From Przewalskia tangutica (lineage: Eukaryota > Streptophyta > Magnoliopsida > Solanales > Solanaceae): DNA of 64,000 nucleotides. The position numbers were made by a program, and so were the translations under genes. The notes beneath the pieces were generated by a model, which had not been told where the DNA came from, did no database searches, and worked only from the letters and a program-made list of their open reading frames with translations. Shown piece by piece: positions 12,281 to 24,343 of the stretch (position 1 is the first letter of the stretch; each line of letters begins with the position of its first letter). The stretch lies in assembly GCA_029844215.1 (NCBI GenBank), contig CM056724.1:84773093-84837092 (forward strand), given 5' to 3'.

Positions 12281-12285
12281 ACTAA
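12281..12285. other. Target site duplication of El-2, right copy (ACTAA)
   Basis: ACTAA directly follows GTATAACA; El-1 gag continues from 12286. Confidence 0.9.
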
Positions 12286-12716
12286 CTCGGTATCCGATGC
12301 CTTGATCACTCTCATGACCCGCTGTAACTGCCGGATGAACTCCTGCGGATCATCCTCAGGCCTCGACCCATAAAACTCTGGCAGAAAATCCCGTAGTCTC
12401 AAACTGTCTGCTCGGGGGTGAACTACGGGTGCTCTCGACTGGAACTGCTGATCCAAATTTATCCTTATATCGGCCACGACCGCCAAGAATCGCCATCTCC
12501 TTGTACCCATCTCATCCGCTTGTGCCGGGACCGAGGCTCAGTATCAGTAGTCTCAGCAGCCCATCGCTGCGCTCTAAACTTCGCTGGTCTTGTGGCGTCG
12601 CGAAACCCGCTGCTAAGCACTGCTCGTCTTGACCGGCTCGCGCCTCGCACTCCTCTGTATCTCACTAACAGCTCCTCGATCGCTTGCCCATCTGGCACAG
12701 GTTTTACGCGAGGCAT
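12286..12716 (-). pseudogene. gag: El-1 gag, 5' part
   Basis: N-terminal part of El-1 gag. It starts with MPRVKP at 12716 and runs to the El-2 insertion point. The frame at 12175-12510 shows the conserved N-terminal gag core: 'LRLRDFLPEFYGSRPEDDP', then 'EFIRQLQRVMRVIKASDTE'. This matches El-6 gag (38040-38170) closely. Insertion of El-2 separates it from the rest of gag at 2734-3501, so El-1 can no longer make gag. Confidence 0.85.
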
Positions 12717-12905
12717 AATCGGTAAAGGAAAGGAATACGTCGAGGGTCCAACTTATCACACAGCTCTAAGGCACGATCTCAGAATGAGAAGAATGGAAAC
12801 CAATCCTAAATGTCCTATAGCCTCCTGATTATAGATGTGGTGCACAACACACCGATAATCAAGACTCTACTAGACACGTGCGTAGACACTTTCCGAGGAC
12901 TAACT
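12717..12905 (-). other. El-1 leader between primer site and gag
   Basis: Untranslated leader (about 190 bases), conserved in El-2, El-4, El-6 and El-9. It probably includes the RNA packaging signal. No open frame is conserved. Confidence 0.5.
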
Positions 12906-12917
12906 GCTCTGATACCA
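12906..12917 (-). other. El-1 primer binding site, intact
   Basis: The minus strand reads TGGTATCAGAGC, the standard site for plant initiator tRNA-Met. It is the only unaltered copy in the window. Confidence 0.92.
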
Positions 12918-12921
12918 CTTT

Positions 12922-13343
12922 TGTCACGACCCGAACCCGGGCCCGTGACTGGTGCCTTACCCCGGACACCCTAGTGATACAACATCAGAGAAAACCAGTG
13001 GAAGTAAAACTTAAACATGTAAATAGACATGGATTAAGATGAAAGAAATTAGGCCAACCAAAACGGTTGCCTTTCAACATATATATATATAAACATTTGA
13101 GCGATATAATCCTTACAACCCCGCCACAACAAAGGATGCACTCTAAGATTTATACAACAACTATGACGGGACAAGGCCCCGCCATACCCCTGAATGTACA
13201 AGGACCTACAGACTCAGGGTAACATACCAAAGGTAAGCCTCCGAAGGGACGGAGCTTCCCAAGACGCTGAAATGAGATCCTAAACGCGGATCGACAAGGT
13301 GTACTTCTACCGCTTCATGAACGCAGCCCCGAAGGAGGTCGAT
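12922..13343 (-). repeat. El-1 right (5') LTR, first piece
   Basis: Starts TGTCACGACCCGAACCCGGG and is cut by El-3 at a site that reads 'ggtcgatc', expected 'ggtcagtac' from El-4's LTR (33646). It continues at 22791. Confidence 0.88.
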
Positions 13344-16300
13344 CGTTATACCGTATTTCCGCAGTATGTACGCGAGGACGACGTAGGAAATTTCGAACTT
13401 CAAGTAAGGCTTGGCGAATTAATGTTTGTTCACAACACCCGCTTGAGTCGTTTTTCGAAAACGTTTTCACGACTTTCGTAGGGAATTTCCGCTATGTCAT
13501 TTTTATTTTTGCGGATTTTTCCGAGAGACGAAACATTTTGGACCAACAAGAGGCGCCACGGCACCCTCTCATTGGTGGACTTGAAACGCCCTTAGGACGA
13601 AATGGACAAGAGTGGAGCACGTTTTTGTGCCTTTGAAAAGTCAAGGGTTGGTAGGATATTTGTGTTTGGTAAATCCTAGCCCTACACTTGCCTAACACAT
13701 GGATTGATCTTGGCCTTTGGTTGGCCATCCCTTGACCTATAAATACCCCCTTAAGGTTGAAGACTTCTTCATCCAAAATGCCTAAGTCTTGAGAGCCTTC
13801 TCCTCCCTTTGTGTGAGTTCGTGAGAGCACCCTCTCTGGGTGCTAGCCGAGAGTGTACCCCTCCCCCCTTGGCCGAGAGTACCCCCCCCTAGTGGGGTAG
13901 GCCAAGGGGTATACACCCCCCCCTAGCCTAGTTGCTTTCGTATAATACCCCTCCTCTCTTGGTAGAAATACTCTCAAAAGTATTGTTTTAATGCCCAAAT
14001 TACCTTAGCCATATACCTTGTTGTATTCTAAGGTTATACCTATACAAAAGCCCAGAAATACTATTATACTTACCGTCAGTCACAAAACCGAAACCCTAGG
14101 AAAAACTCCATGGTTAGTTGGAGTAGTAAGTAGAAGTTGGTTAGAACTTCTAGGGTTGTTGGAGCGGGTTGAGCGCACGGAGTTGAGCTAAACGATTGCC
14201 CAGATCGACTTTATACTTGGATAATTATGGGCTTATCGAGGTAAATATCTTGTCCTCTATTGTAATTGGAAATTACATATTGTAGAATATATAGTTGAAG
14301 TATACTATATATAATCGAACGCGTAGTTATCGCAATGTCTTTTGACTTAAGCCCGAATTTAAAGAAGAATCTTGAATTGTAATTACATAGGGTTGTATTA
14401 CAGAGACTTGTGTAGTAGTATCGTGGAGTAGAATTGTACCGTTAGGTTAGATGCATAACCCCGGTTGGCTTGATGGCGCCTCGATAAAGGAGGAGATTTA
14501 CGCTGTGTGGAGGTGCCGAATTTTCTCGTAGAATGTTCTACGGCGGATCTAAACACTAATAAGCGCCTTGTGGCCTTATAGGTTGAAGTACTACGTGTGG
14601 CGCGATCTACTTGGCTTAAGGAGTAGCCGACGGTTGGAAGTACTTGGAGCGTGCTATTAGTCGATGCCGTCGCGAGGTATGTGGACCTCTTCCTATCTCT
14701 TCTAGCATGATATGTGTGAACTATGTAGTACGGTAGACGCATACGTGCTAAATGTATTTGATTGATTTAAAACATAAAGTGTTATAACGGCTTTATGGGA
14801 AGTCGGTTATAATAGCTTTATGTGGATAAGCACATACTTTGTGGTTTTTAAAAAAGGTAACTGATTTGAATAATAACTGGCTTGATATGTGTTAATAAAG
14901 AACTTGAAGCATTTCAAAAGATCTATGAATCGTTTTGAAAGAATGAGTATTATTTGGTTTTTGAAAACTTAAGAGTTATACTAGCTTTATGGGAAGTTAG
15001 GTATAACGGCTTAAGAATGTTTTACTGATTTCGGAAATCAGAATGTGTATCGACAAACCACTGCAGCGTTAATAATAAGGAAATGTTTTGAAATATTTAA
15101 GTATTATTAAAACCAGTAGAAACTTCCATCTGCATAGAAGCTAAGATGAGACAAAATGATATTTCCTAGATCATGGCTGCTGTAATAAGATTGTAATAAA
15201 CAAGAATATCCTACTCACATATAAGGCTTGGGTTTCTCAGATTGTTTAAAGGAGAATTATATTCTTAAATGAATAAGACTATGAACTACGAAACCTTTCT
15301 AAAAAATGAGAAACTTGAACATTGGAAAAGAATGTTGCTACTTGATTTTACAAGGAGAAGTAATTGATTTACTTTAAAAAGATAATCACTCTATTTTCAT
15401 ATACTATGGGTATTGCAAAGTAACGTATCTTTTAAAGAGTTAATGTATGAGGTACTTTGGGGATAAAAACCCGATCTTGTTAATCATATAGTAGAAAGTA
15501 CCTTGTGTGAACAACTTGATTGTATTGGTTTGTGATAGCCTTGTAATACTTTCTTGATTGCTTTGATAAGTAAACGTGTTAGGATGCTACGTGTGTTAGT
15601 ATCTTGTGATGTTTGTGTAAAGGGGTTTCCCTTGATTGTGCTTATTAACTATCAGTCGTTATGATAGTATTGTGGCATTCATCTCTTGAGATGATTCCGG
15701 GTTAAGCCGCCTCCGATGCGGGTAGACTCAGCGGTCGATGGACCTATGATTCGAGAATACCTCACGCAGTCCCGGGGCCTATGCGGAGCTACGAGAGTTC
15801 CGTGTTAGTGACGCCCTTACGGGCATGCGGTCCACGTGGCCACGCGGACTCGGAAGTCGGTGACGATGCCGGAGTAGCTACCGACGCGGGAATACCTCAT
15901 GCGGCCGATGAGATTGGCCTATCGCGAGTCTGGGGTTCGAGGTTAGACGCGCATCGACATCGCGGGCAAGTGGCGGCCTTTGATCATGTGACGGTCAGAC
16001 AGATCTTATGATACGATTCATGACCTTGTTGGTACTGTGGGTTTTTAGTAGTCGGCCATGCCTTCGCATTTACCCCGCAGCTTTATTATGACACGAGGGA
16101 CCCGTGTTCATGTGTGTTCCTTGGTGTTTTTATATCATAGATCGCCAGCCGGAGAAGGTATTCCACGGCATGATTGATGTTGTGGGCACGAGACCCATTG
16201 TTATACTTGAGTGATGACTTGAGGGCGTGATTCACGACTTGACATGATCGCTGTTGTAAATCGTAGTTTGGTTATCATACATGTCTCCCGCTTTATATGA

Positions 16301-16749
16301 TCGCTATGATTTCATTTCTGATGTATTTTCGGGCCACATACTCTGCACTGTCAGATCGACCTCCTTCGGGCCGCGTTCACGCCGCAGTTGAGGTACACCG
16401 CCGTTGATCCTAGCTCTCGTGGTCACGCCAGTTTGGGAAGCTCCGCTTTCTCGGAGGCTTATCACGTATAGTCCTCGTCGTCGTAAGTGTTTACATTCGG
16501 GGTTGGCGGGCCCCGCCCCGCCATTGTTGTCGTATCATTTCTTAGAGTCCGTAGATCACGTGCAAGGTGGTTTGTGAAAAGGATTAAACTGCTCATTTGT
16601 AAAAGTTGTTATTTATATATGCCAAAAGGCAAGTTTTCCTCGACATCGTTTGTACTTCACTTGTTTCATGTATATGTTTTATGTTCCGATTACTGATGTT
16701 GTGTCACTAGGGTGCGGGGTAGGCACCGCCACGCCCGCCGGTCGTGACA
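13344..16749 (+). repeat. El-3 5' LTR
   Basis: Contains TATAAATA at 13738-13745 after 'cttgacc', G/C-rich runs, the hairpin 14773-14797, the palindrome 15023-15039 (CTGATTTC g GAAATCAG), and imperfect GC-rich repeats at about 15690-15930. It ends GGTCGTGACA. It aligns with the 3' LTR end to end, with differences concentrated at CAG/CTG/CCGG. Confidence 0.93.
13738..13745 (+). promoter_or_regulatory. LTR TATA box (TATAAATA)
   Basis: TATAAATA, about 395 bases into the LTR. The same site is at 19794-19801, 42924-42931, 45460-45467, 50972-50979 and 58272-58279 in other plus-strand LTRs. Confidence 0.65.
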
Positions 16750-16753
16750 AAAG

Positions 16754-16766
16754 TGGTATCGTGAGC
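16754..16766 (+). other. El-3 primer binding site
   Basis: TGGTATCGTGAGC, four bases after the LTR end; an altered initiator tRNA-Met site. Confidence 0.8.
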
Positions 16767-16948
16767 GATTAATCCTCGGAAAGTGTCTACGCATCGATTC
16801 AAGAGAGTCTTGATTATCGGTGTGCACCACATCAATAATCGTGAGGCTATAGGATATTTAGGATTGGTTTCTATTCTTCTCACTCGAGATCGTGCCTTAG
16901 AGTCGTGTTGTAAGTTGGACCCTCCGACGAAATTCTTTCCTTATCGTT

Positions 16949-17575
16949 ATGCCTCCGCAGGGCAACCCGCCCAGTGAGGCGCGCAGCGGCGGAGCCGAGT
17001 AAAGTACAGAGGGTTACGTGGGCACAGGCCCAATTATCACCTTGGGTGGTGCTTCATTCGGGGAGTTCTGCGACGTCACTAGCCCCAGCAAAGTTAAGCA
17101 CGACGGCAGCTTCCATCGCGACCATGATATTTGAACCTTCGCCCACGGCCGAACGGTGAATATAGATTGCAAAGAGGCAACCTCACATTAGCTATAGATT
17201 TGGCTACCAGAGAGTATACCGACGTACCGCGAGTCTTGAGGACTATATAAAAGAGGGTTGTGCAAGAGTAATTCTTCAGTTGGGCTTGAGCATGGCCTGT
17301 GTACGGGCTTATGCGCAGCAGGCCGAGAAGCGTAGAGATCGACGGGTTAACGAAGGACAGCAGAGGAGGGCCAGAGCAGCAAGGTCCTTTGGTAACTTTC
17401 GAGGCAAGTCGCCTCACCAGCAGATTTGATATGCACCTCCGCCAGTGCAGAGTGGTCTTCCACGGATATCAGGACGTTCGGGGTGTGCAGGAGTTGGTCA
17501 ACCTGTGGCTTCCGCTCACGATGCAGACGCCATCCCGGGAATGTCATCTTTTAGGTTGGTACTTGTTGTACCTAT
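16949..17575 (+). pseudogene. gag: El-3 gag, internally deleted
   Basis: The start ATG at 16949 gives MPPQGN, comparable with MPPRKA in El-6. The first part ('RVTWAQAQLSPW') matches the N-terminal basic/TRAQAQ region of El-6 gag. The next recognisable part, from about 17245, is the end of the capsid core and linker ('YIKEGCARVILQLGLS', 'QQAEKRRDRRVNEGQQ'). It continues into 'SFGNFRGK' and a proline/glutamine stretch. About 400 bases of capsid core are missing between them, and stops occur near 16980 and 17158. No CCHC knuckle is readable. It is non-functional as gag. Confidence 0.7.
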
Positions 17576-18365
17576 GACCGTCGTGGTCCGTGTCGGCGAG
17601 TGTCCTTGTAGGAGGACTTAGCCTTCGTGATCGGTGGGTAGTTTGTCATCTCCTCGCTATCGCCTACAGGTGTTTGATTAGAACGACTAAGGGGAGTGAA
17701 GCAGTAGATATAGATATATCTTTAACCCTCTAGAGTTTTGTTTATGTGATAAGGTGAGTATACCTTAAGTGTTATGTTCTGATAGCAGTGTGTTAGTTGT
17801 GATTAGAAATCTTGGTTAGTTAACCGAGTAAGATTTTGGGGGGATAGATAAGGTGTAAGCCTTAGAATGTTTTACGTAAAGACCTTAGAGGTAAGGCCAT
17901 CTCGAGTAAAGGTGTAGTGTTATGTTTGATCCTTATAGGAGTGCATAGTGCACGTGAGCTATGTTTGTGGGATAAGTCCCTGAGTAGTATGGAATGAAAG
18001 AGGGTAGTTGAGCTATGAAGACCGCTAGGTTTTCGTAACGTGATTAGTGAGAGTTTTCCTTCGGGGAACTAGTATGATGCGCGTTGCCGGGTCGGGTTGA
18101 GGCCACGTTGCGGGTCAACCCGCGGCAGGTTTGGTGGTGGGGTCAGTTTGTGGTGGTCCCGCCTTGTGGTAGGGCCACGAGGGTGTTAGGCCCATGTTCG
18201 ATTAACAGCACGAAACTCGTGGATGCGTCGACCGCTGGTCGGGCCGATGGGGCAGCCCATCGTGTTCTTCTCGTCAGACCGTTTACTCGGTGTGTTGAGT
18301 TATCGTAAAGGTTGTAAGGCTGCACGGGTGCCTACCTTCACCTTATGTCGCAGTGAAGCCCGTGT
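17576..18365 (+). other. El-3 internal non-coding stretch
   Basis: No domain found. Segments match the internal block of El-2 and El-4: 'atctttaaccctctagagtttt' region near 17720 and the GGTCGGGTTGAGG / GGTGGTCCCGCC region at 18090-18165. The final part differs from those copies. Confidence 0.6.
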
Positions 18366-19010
18366 GTGGCTATTTTCGTTTCTAAAAAGTTTTACCAGCA
18401 GGTTAAGAACTCGATGAGTCTCGACCGCATTCGCCTCGCCGCGTGTGGATTTCAGGGGTAGTCGTGGGGATTGTTGTCTCATGTGGAGGGAGTGTTTAAG
18501 CTACCATTTCAGTGTTCGGATGTTGCCTTTTGAAGCCTTGTAGGGGCGGAAGTGTAAATTGCCGGTCGATTGGTTCGATGTTGGCAAGGTTCAGTTAGTT
18601 GGTTCAGGCTTGTTCCAGCAGACTGTGGAGAGAGTAAAGCTTGTCTAGAAGAGGTTCTGGCAGCTCAGAGAAATCGTGCGGATAATCGGCGACGACGCTT
18701 AGAGTTCAGGTTGACGGTCGGTCTTCTTGAAAATACCACCCCGGGTTGGGTGTGACGAGTTTGGAATACAGAGGGGACTTAGCCCGAGTTACTTTGGGCC
18801 CTTTTGAGTCCATGTGAAGAATAGGCCAGGTTGCCTATATGTTAGCATTTGCCGTCCGACTTAGGAGGCAGTCGCCCGATGCTCGTGTTATGTTCGGGAA
18901 AGTATCGGAGATCCATCCAGAGTGTTCCCAGTTAATGATGACCACGTTAGAGATAGTAACCCAGAGTTTTGGAAACTGAAGCAGTATCAGAAATGTGGTA
19001 AGAGTTCGAG
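18366..19010 (+). pseudogene. El-3 integrase C-terminal remnant
   Basis: Decayed, frameshifted remains of the end of a gypsy integrase. Recognisable pieces are 'FTSRL' and 'STAF' near 18395-18430, 'DFRGS' near 18450, 'PFEAL' near 18530, 'LAAQRNRADNRRRRLEF' at about 18655-18710 and 'TLGPFES' / 'GQVAYMLA' near 18790-18850. In intact elements these run in this order, from the catalytic core through the C-terminal domain. Protease, RT, RNase H and the integrase zinc finger are absent. Its presence shows El-3 derives from a gag-pol element. Confidence 0.6.
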
Positions 19011-19352
19011 TGTACGACAGCCTCAGGGATCGCATGTAGTCCGGTACCATTTGTTGGGTCGCCGGAGTGACACTAGAACCTCGCGGCAAAGTGACAAAAG
19101 TGGTATCGGGAAGAAGCGAGCATGTATGGCGAGCATAGATGTGATCATTTCTTTTGTAAGGAGAAGGTGCGAAGGAAGTATATTTTAAACCCCGGTGAGA
19201 AGTGTTTTATGGTGATGTTAGAGGTGTTTCCTCGTGGAATTGGATGGAGGTATTTTGCTTGGGTGTTTCCGTGGCCAGATGTGGCAGGTTTGTTTTCGTA
19301 AGTATAGTAGTGAAGACTATACTGGCGCACGTTTGTTTTGAGACTTAGAAGG
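19011..19352 (+). other. El-3 pre-polypurine region
   Basis: Matches the El-2 internal block at 6880-7010 (reverse complement), for example 'gtaccatttgttgggtcgcc' and 'gaagcgagcatgtatggc', but in a different order. A second 'gacaaaagtggtatcggg' at 19091 looks like a primer-site fragment. No gene. Confidence 0.5.
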
Positions 19353-19385
19353 AACATTCGGGACGAATGTTTCTGCGAGGGAGAA
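19353..19385 (+). other. El-3 inverted repeat and polypurine tract
   Basis: AACATTCG gga CGAATGTT (19353-19371), followed by the purine-rich 'gcgagggagaa' that abuts the 3' LTR. Confidence 0.8.
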
Positions 19386-22300
19386 TGTTATACCCCGTAT
19401 TTCCAGAGTATGTACGCGAGGACGTACGTAGGAAATTTCGAACTTCAAGTAAGGCTTGGCCGAATTAATGTTTGTTCACAACACCCGTTTGGAGTCGTTT
19501 TTCGACGAAACGTTTTCACAGCTTTCGTAGGGGAATTTCCGGCTATGTCATTTTTATTTTTTGCGGATTTTTCCGAGAGACGAAACATTTTGGACCAACA
19601 AGAGGGCGCCACTTGGCACCCTCTCATTGGTGGACTTGAAACGTCCTTAGGACGAAATGGACAAGAGTGGAGCACGTTTTTTGTGCCTTTGAAAAGTCAA
19701 GGGTTGGTAGGATATTTGTGTTTGGTAAATCCTAGCCCTACACTTGCCTAACACATGGATTGATCTTGGCCTTTGGTTGGCCATCCCTTGACCTATAAAT
19801 ACCCCTTAAGGTTGAAGACTTCTTCATCCAAAATGCCTAAGTCTTGAGAGCCTTCTCCTCCCTTTGTGTGAGTTCGGCCGAGAGCACCCCCTCAGGGTGC
19901 TAGCCGAGAGTGTACCCTCCCCTCGCCGAGAGTACCCCTAGTGGGTAGGCCGAGGTATACACCCCCTAGCCTAGTTGCTTTGATAATACCCCTCTCTTGG
20001 TAGAAATACTCTCAAAAGTATTGTTATAATGCCCAAATTACCTTAGCCATATACCTTGTTGTATTCTAAGGTTATACCTATACAAAAGCCCAGAAATACT
20101 ATTATACTTCCCGTCTGTCACAAAACCGAAACCCTAGGAAAATCTCCATGGTTAGTTGGAGTAGTAAGTAGAAGTTGGTTAGAACTTCTAAGGGTTGTTT
20201 GGAGCGGGTTGAGCGCACGGAGTCGAGCTAAACGATTGCCCAGGATCGACTTTATACTTGGATAATTATGGGCTTATCGAGGTAAATATCTTGTCCCTCT
20301 ATTGTAATTGGAAATTACATATTGTAGAATATATAGTTGAAGTATACTATATATAGAACTGAACGTAGTTATCGGCAATGTCTTTTGACTTAAGCCTGAA
20401 TTTAAAGAAGAATCTCGAATCGTAATTACATAGGTCAGACATGAGACTTGTGTAGTATTACCGTGGAGTAGAATTGTAACCGTTAGGGTTAGATGCATAA
20501 CCCCCCCCTGGTTGGCTTGATAGCCGGCCTCGATAAAGGAGGAGATTTACGCTGTTGCGGGGGGGGAGGTGCTGCCGAATTTTCTGTAGAATGTTCTACG
20601 AAGGGATCTAAACACTAATAAGCGCCTTGTGGCCTTATAGGTTGAAGTACTACGTGTGGCGCGATCTACTTGGCTTAAGGAGTAGCCGACGGTTGGAAGT
20701 ACTTGGAGCGTGTTGCTATTAGTCGATACTCGTCGCGAGGTATGTGGACCTCTTCCTATCTCTTCTAGCATGATATGTGTGAACTATGTAGTACGGTAGA
20801 CGTACATGTGCTAAATGTATTTGATTGATTTAAAACATAAAGTGTTATAACGGCTTTATGGGAAGTCGGTTATAATAGCTTTATGTGGATAAGCACATAC
20901 TTTGTGGTTTTTAAAAAAGGTAACTGATTTGAATAATAACTGGCTTGATATGTGTTAATAAAGAACTTGAAGCATTTCAAAAGATCTATGAATCGTTTTG
21001 AAAGAATGAGTATTATTGGTTTTTGAAAACTTAAGAGTTATACTAGCTTTATGGGAAGTTAGGTATAACGGCTTAAGAATGTTTCTTCGATTTGAAATCG
21101 AATGTATCGACAAACCATCGCAGTTAATAATAAGGAAATGTTTTGAAATATTTAAGTATTATTAAAACCAAGAGAAACTTCCATCCGCATAAGCTAAGAT
21201 GAGACAAAATGATATTTCCTAGATCATGGTCTTTGTAATAAGATTGTTATAAACAAGAATATCCTACTCACATATAAGGCTTATGTTTCTCAGATTGTTT
21301 AAAGGAGAATTATATTCTTAAATGAATAAGACTATGAACTACGAAACCTTTCTAAAAATGAGAAACTTGAACATTGGAAAGAATGTTGCTACTTGATTTT
21401 ACAAGGAGAAGTAATTGATTTACTTTAAAAGATAATCACTCTATTTTCATATACTATGGGTATTGCAAAGTAACGATCTTTTAAAGAGTTAATGTATGAG
21501 GTACTTTGGGGATAAAAACCCGATCTTGTTAATCATATAGTATAAAGTAACTTGTGTGAACAACTTGATTGTATTGGTTTGTGATAGCCTTGTAATACTT
21601 TCTTGATTGCTTTGATAAGTAAACGTGTTAGGATGCTACGTGTTTTAGTATCTTGTGATGTTTGTGTAAAGGGGTTTCTCGATTGTGCTTATTAACTATC
21701 GGTCGTTATGATAGTATTGTGGCATTCATCTCTTGAGATGATTCCGGTTAAGCGCCTCCGACGCGGTAGACTCAAAGCGTCGATGGACCTATGATTCGAG
21801 AATACCTCACGCAGTCCCGGGGCCTATGCGAGCTACGAGTTCCGTGTTAGTGTCGCCCTTTATGGGCACGCGTCCATGTGCCATGCGGACTCGGAAGTCG
21901 GGGCGACGCCGGGAGTAGCTACCGACGCGGGAATACCTCACGCGGGCCGATGAGATTGGCCTACGCGAGTGCGGGGTTCGAGTGGTTAGACGCAGACATC
22001 GATATCGCGCAAGTGGCCGCCTTTGATCATGTGACGGTCAGACAGATCTTATGATACGATTCATGACCTTGTTGGTGCTGTGGTTTTTAGTAGTCGGCTA
22101 TGCCTTCGCATTACCCCGCACGCTTTATTATGACACGTGGGGACCCGTGTTCATGTGTTCCTTGGTGTTTTTATATCATAGATCGCTAGCGGTGAAGGTA
22201 TTCCACGGGCATGATTGATGTTGTGGCCCGAGACCCATTGTTATACTTGAGTGATGACTTGAGGCGTGATTCACGACTTGACATGATCGCTTGTTGTAAA

Positions 22301-22790
22301 TCGTAGTTTGGTTATCATACATGTCTCCCGCTTTATATGATCGCTATGATTTCATTTACGATGTATTTTCGGGCCACATACTCTGCATCAGATCGACCTC
22401 GCCGGGCCGCTCATGCCGCAGTTGAGGTACACCGCCGTTGATCCTAGCTCGTGGTCACGCCAGCGTTGGGAAGCTCCGTTTCTCCGAGGCTTATCAGTGG
22501 TATAGTCCCCTATCGCCGTAGTTGTTTACATTCGTGGGTTTGGCGGCCCGCCTCCGCCATTGTTGTCGTATCATTTCTTAGAGGTCCGTAGTAATCGCAA
22601 GTGTGGTTTGTGAAAAGGATTAAACTGCTCATTTGTAAAAGTTGTTATTTATATATGCCAAAAGGCAAGTTTTCTCAGACATCGTTTGTACTTCACTTGT
22701 TTCATGTATATGTTTTATGTTCGCTGATTACTACGATGTTGTGTCACTAGGGTGCCCGGTAAGGCACTACCACGCCCGCTGGTCGTGACA
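19386..22790 (+). repeat. El-3 3' LTR
   Basis: TGTTATACCCCG...GGTCGTGACA, 3405 bp. TATA at 19794-19801, hairpin 20836-20860. The palindrome present as CTGATTTC..GAAATCAG in the 5' LTR is read as 'TTCGATTTGAAATCGAA' here. No genes. Confidence 0.93.
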
Positions 22791-23044
22791 AGTACAACAA
22801 GTACCAAGTATGTGAAATCAGAAATATCAAAATGAAATCATAATAGTCTATATAAAGCAGAGACATGTATGATAACCAAACTACGCTCACAACATAAAAG
22901 CGATTATGTCAAGTCGTGACTCACGCCTCAAAGTCATCTCTCATGCGCCGTGGAACTTCTTCCTCACCGCCTAGCATCTAGGTACAAATCATGTGATACG
23001 TATAATATGTCTCGCCCATCTCATGGACCCGATAGAAACGCGTG

Positions 23045-23307
23045 GGATACATTCCTGCTCATCCTATGAACCAGAGTCGAGTGAAATACATTCCGGATTA
23101 ACCGTAGTCGAGTGAAATACATTCGGATGAACCGGTAGTCGAGTGAAATACATTCGGATGAACCGTAGTCGAGTGAAATACATTCCGGATGAACCGTGAG
23201 TCGAGTGAAATACATTCCCGGATGAACCTGTAGTCGAGTGAAATACATTCCCGGATGAACCGGTAGTCGAGTGAAATACATTCCCGGATGAACCGGTAGT
23301 CGAGTAG
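23045..23307 (-). repeat. 33-bp minisatellite in El-1 right LTR
   Basis: About seven units 'tcgagtgaaatacattc..gatgaacc', with 'gagtcgag' in place of 'cctcaag' of the El-2 array. Confidence 0.92.
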
Positions 23308-24343
23308 AACACAGTACTTGCACAACAAGGCTATCACACGTAACATGGTCAAGTTTCACAACAACAAGCATAGGCAAGTTATACACAACTCAAGGTACTT
23401 TCATTTTATGTCAAAGTCCGGATTTTAACCCTAAAGTACTACGTACGTTAAATTCCTTTTAAGAGATTCATTCCTTTTATAAAAGTCACCCGATACCCGT
23501 AGTATATAAAAATGTGTGACTTATATCTTTTAAGTAAACCAAAACAACTTTCATACTTTCCTTTTTAAGACCAAATTAAGGCAATACCATGCCTTCTTTT
23601 TGGACCAAAATACTTCTCTTTAAAAGTCAAGTTACCACATTAAAACAAATGATAAAACCCTTCTTTTGTTTTCATAAAGTCGTTATAACCAACTTCCCAT
23701 AAAGCTGTTATAACACTTTATGTTTTAAACCATTTTAAGACAACACAATGCCTTTCTTTTCCCTAAAAGTTCCAGTTTGCCTAATTTCAATTACGCAAGT
23801 CTCTTTTTAGAAAAGTTTCATAGTTCAATGTCTTAATCTCTTTTTAAAACAATAGAGTAACATATGCCATAGGTGAGTAGGTTAATCCTGTTCATAATCA
23901 ATCTTATTAAGCAGCCATGATCTAGAAAATGTAATATCATTTTGTCTCATCTTAGCTTCTATGCAGATGGAGGTTTCTACTGGTTTTAATAATACTTAAT
24001 TATTCAATACATTTTCCTTTATTAACGCTGCAGTGGTTTATCGATACACATTCTGATTTCCGAAATCAGTAAAACATTATTCCTTTTAAAAACCAAGTAC
24101 TCATTACTCACGAATGAGGTTTCACACAAAATCCATATTAATTCATTTAAGTTAAGTCTCTTATCTTATAAGATCAAGTCTCTTAACTTCTAAAATCAGT
24201 AAACCATCTTCTTTACCTCTCTTAAGACGTTATACCTAACTCCCCATAAAGCTAGTATAACTCTTTTTAAAACCTTTAAAATCAAGTGTTACTCTTCTTT
24301 CAAAAATGGTTTCTTAACAATTTTGAAATACTTCGAAATTCAT

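Larger units (their letters stand above)
13344..22790 (+). mobile_element. El-3: internally deleted Ty3/gypsy element, plus strand
   Basis: LTR 13344-16749 (3406 bp), internal region 16750-19385 (2636 bp), LTR 19386-22790 (3405 bp). LTRs run from TGTTATACC (first copy reads CGTTATACC) to GGTCGTGACA. The right flank AGTAC (22791-22795) is the target duplication; the left copy is distorted to 'gatc'. It carries a partial gag and an integrase remnant but no protease, RT or RNase H, so it is a deletion derivative. It is inserted in El-1's right LTR in the opposite orientation. Confidence 0.9.

Noticed and set aside
19091..19108. Second primer binding site and possible new element start in El-3
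   Set aside because: No LTR end precedes it and no leader or gag follows; treated as a fragment from rearrangement.
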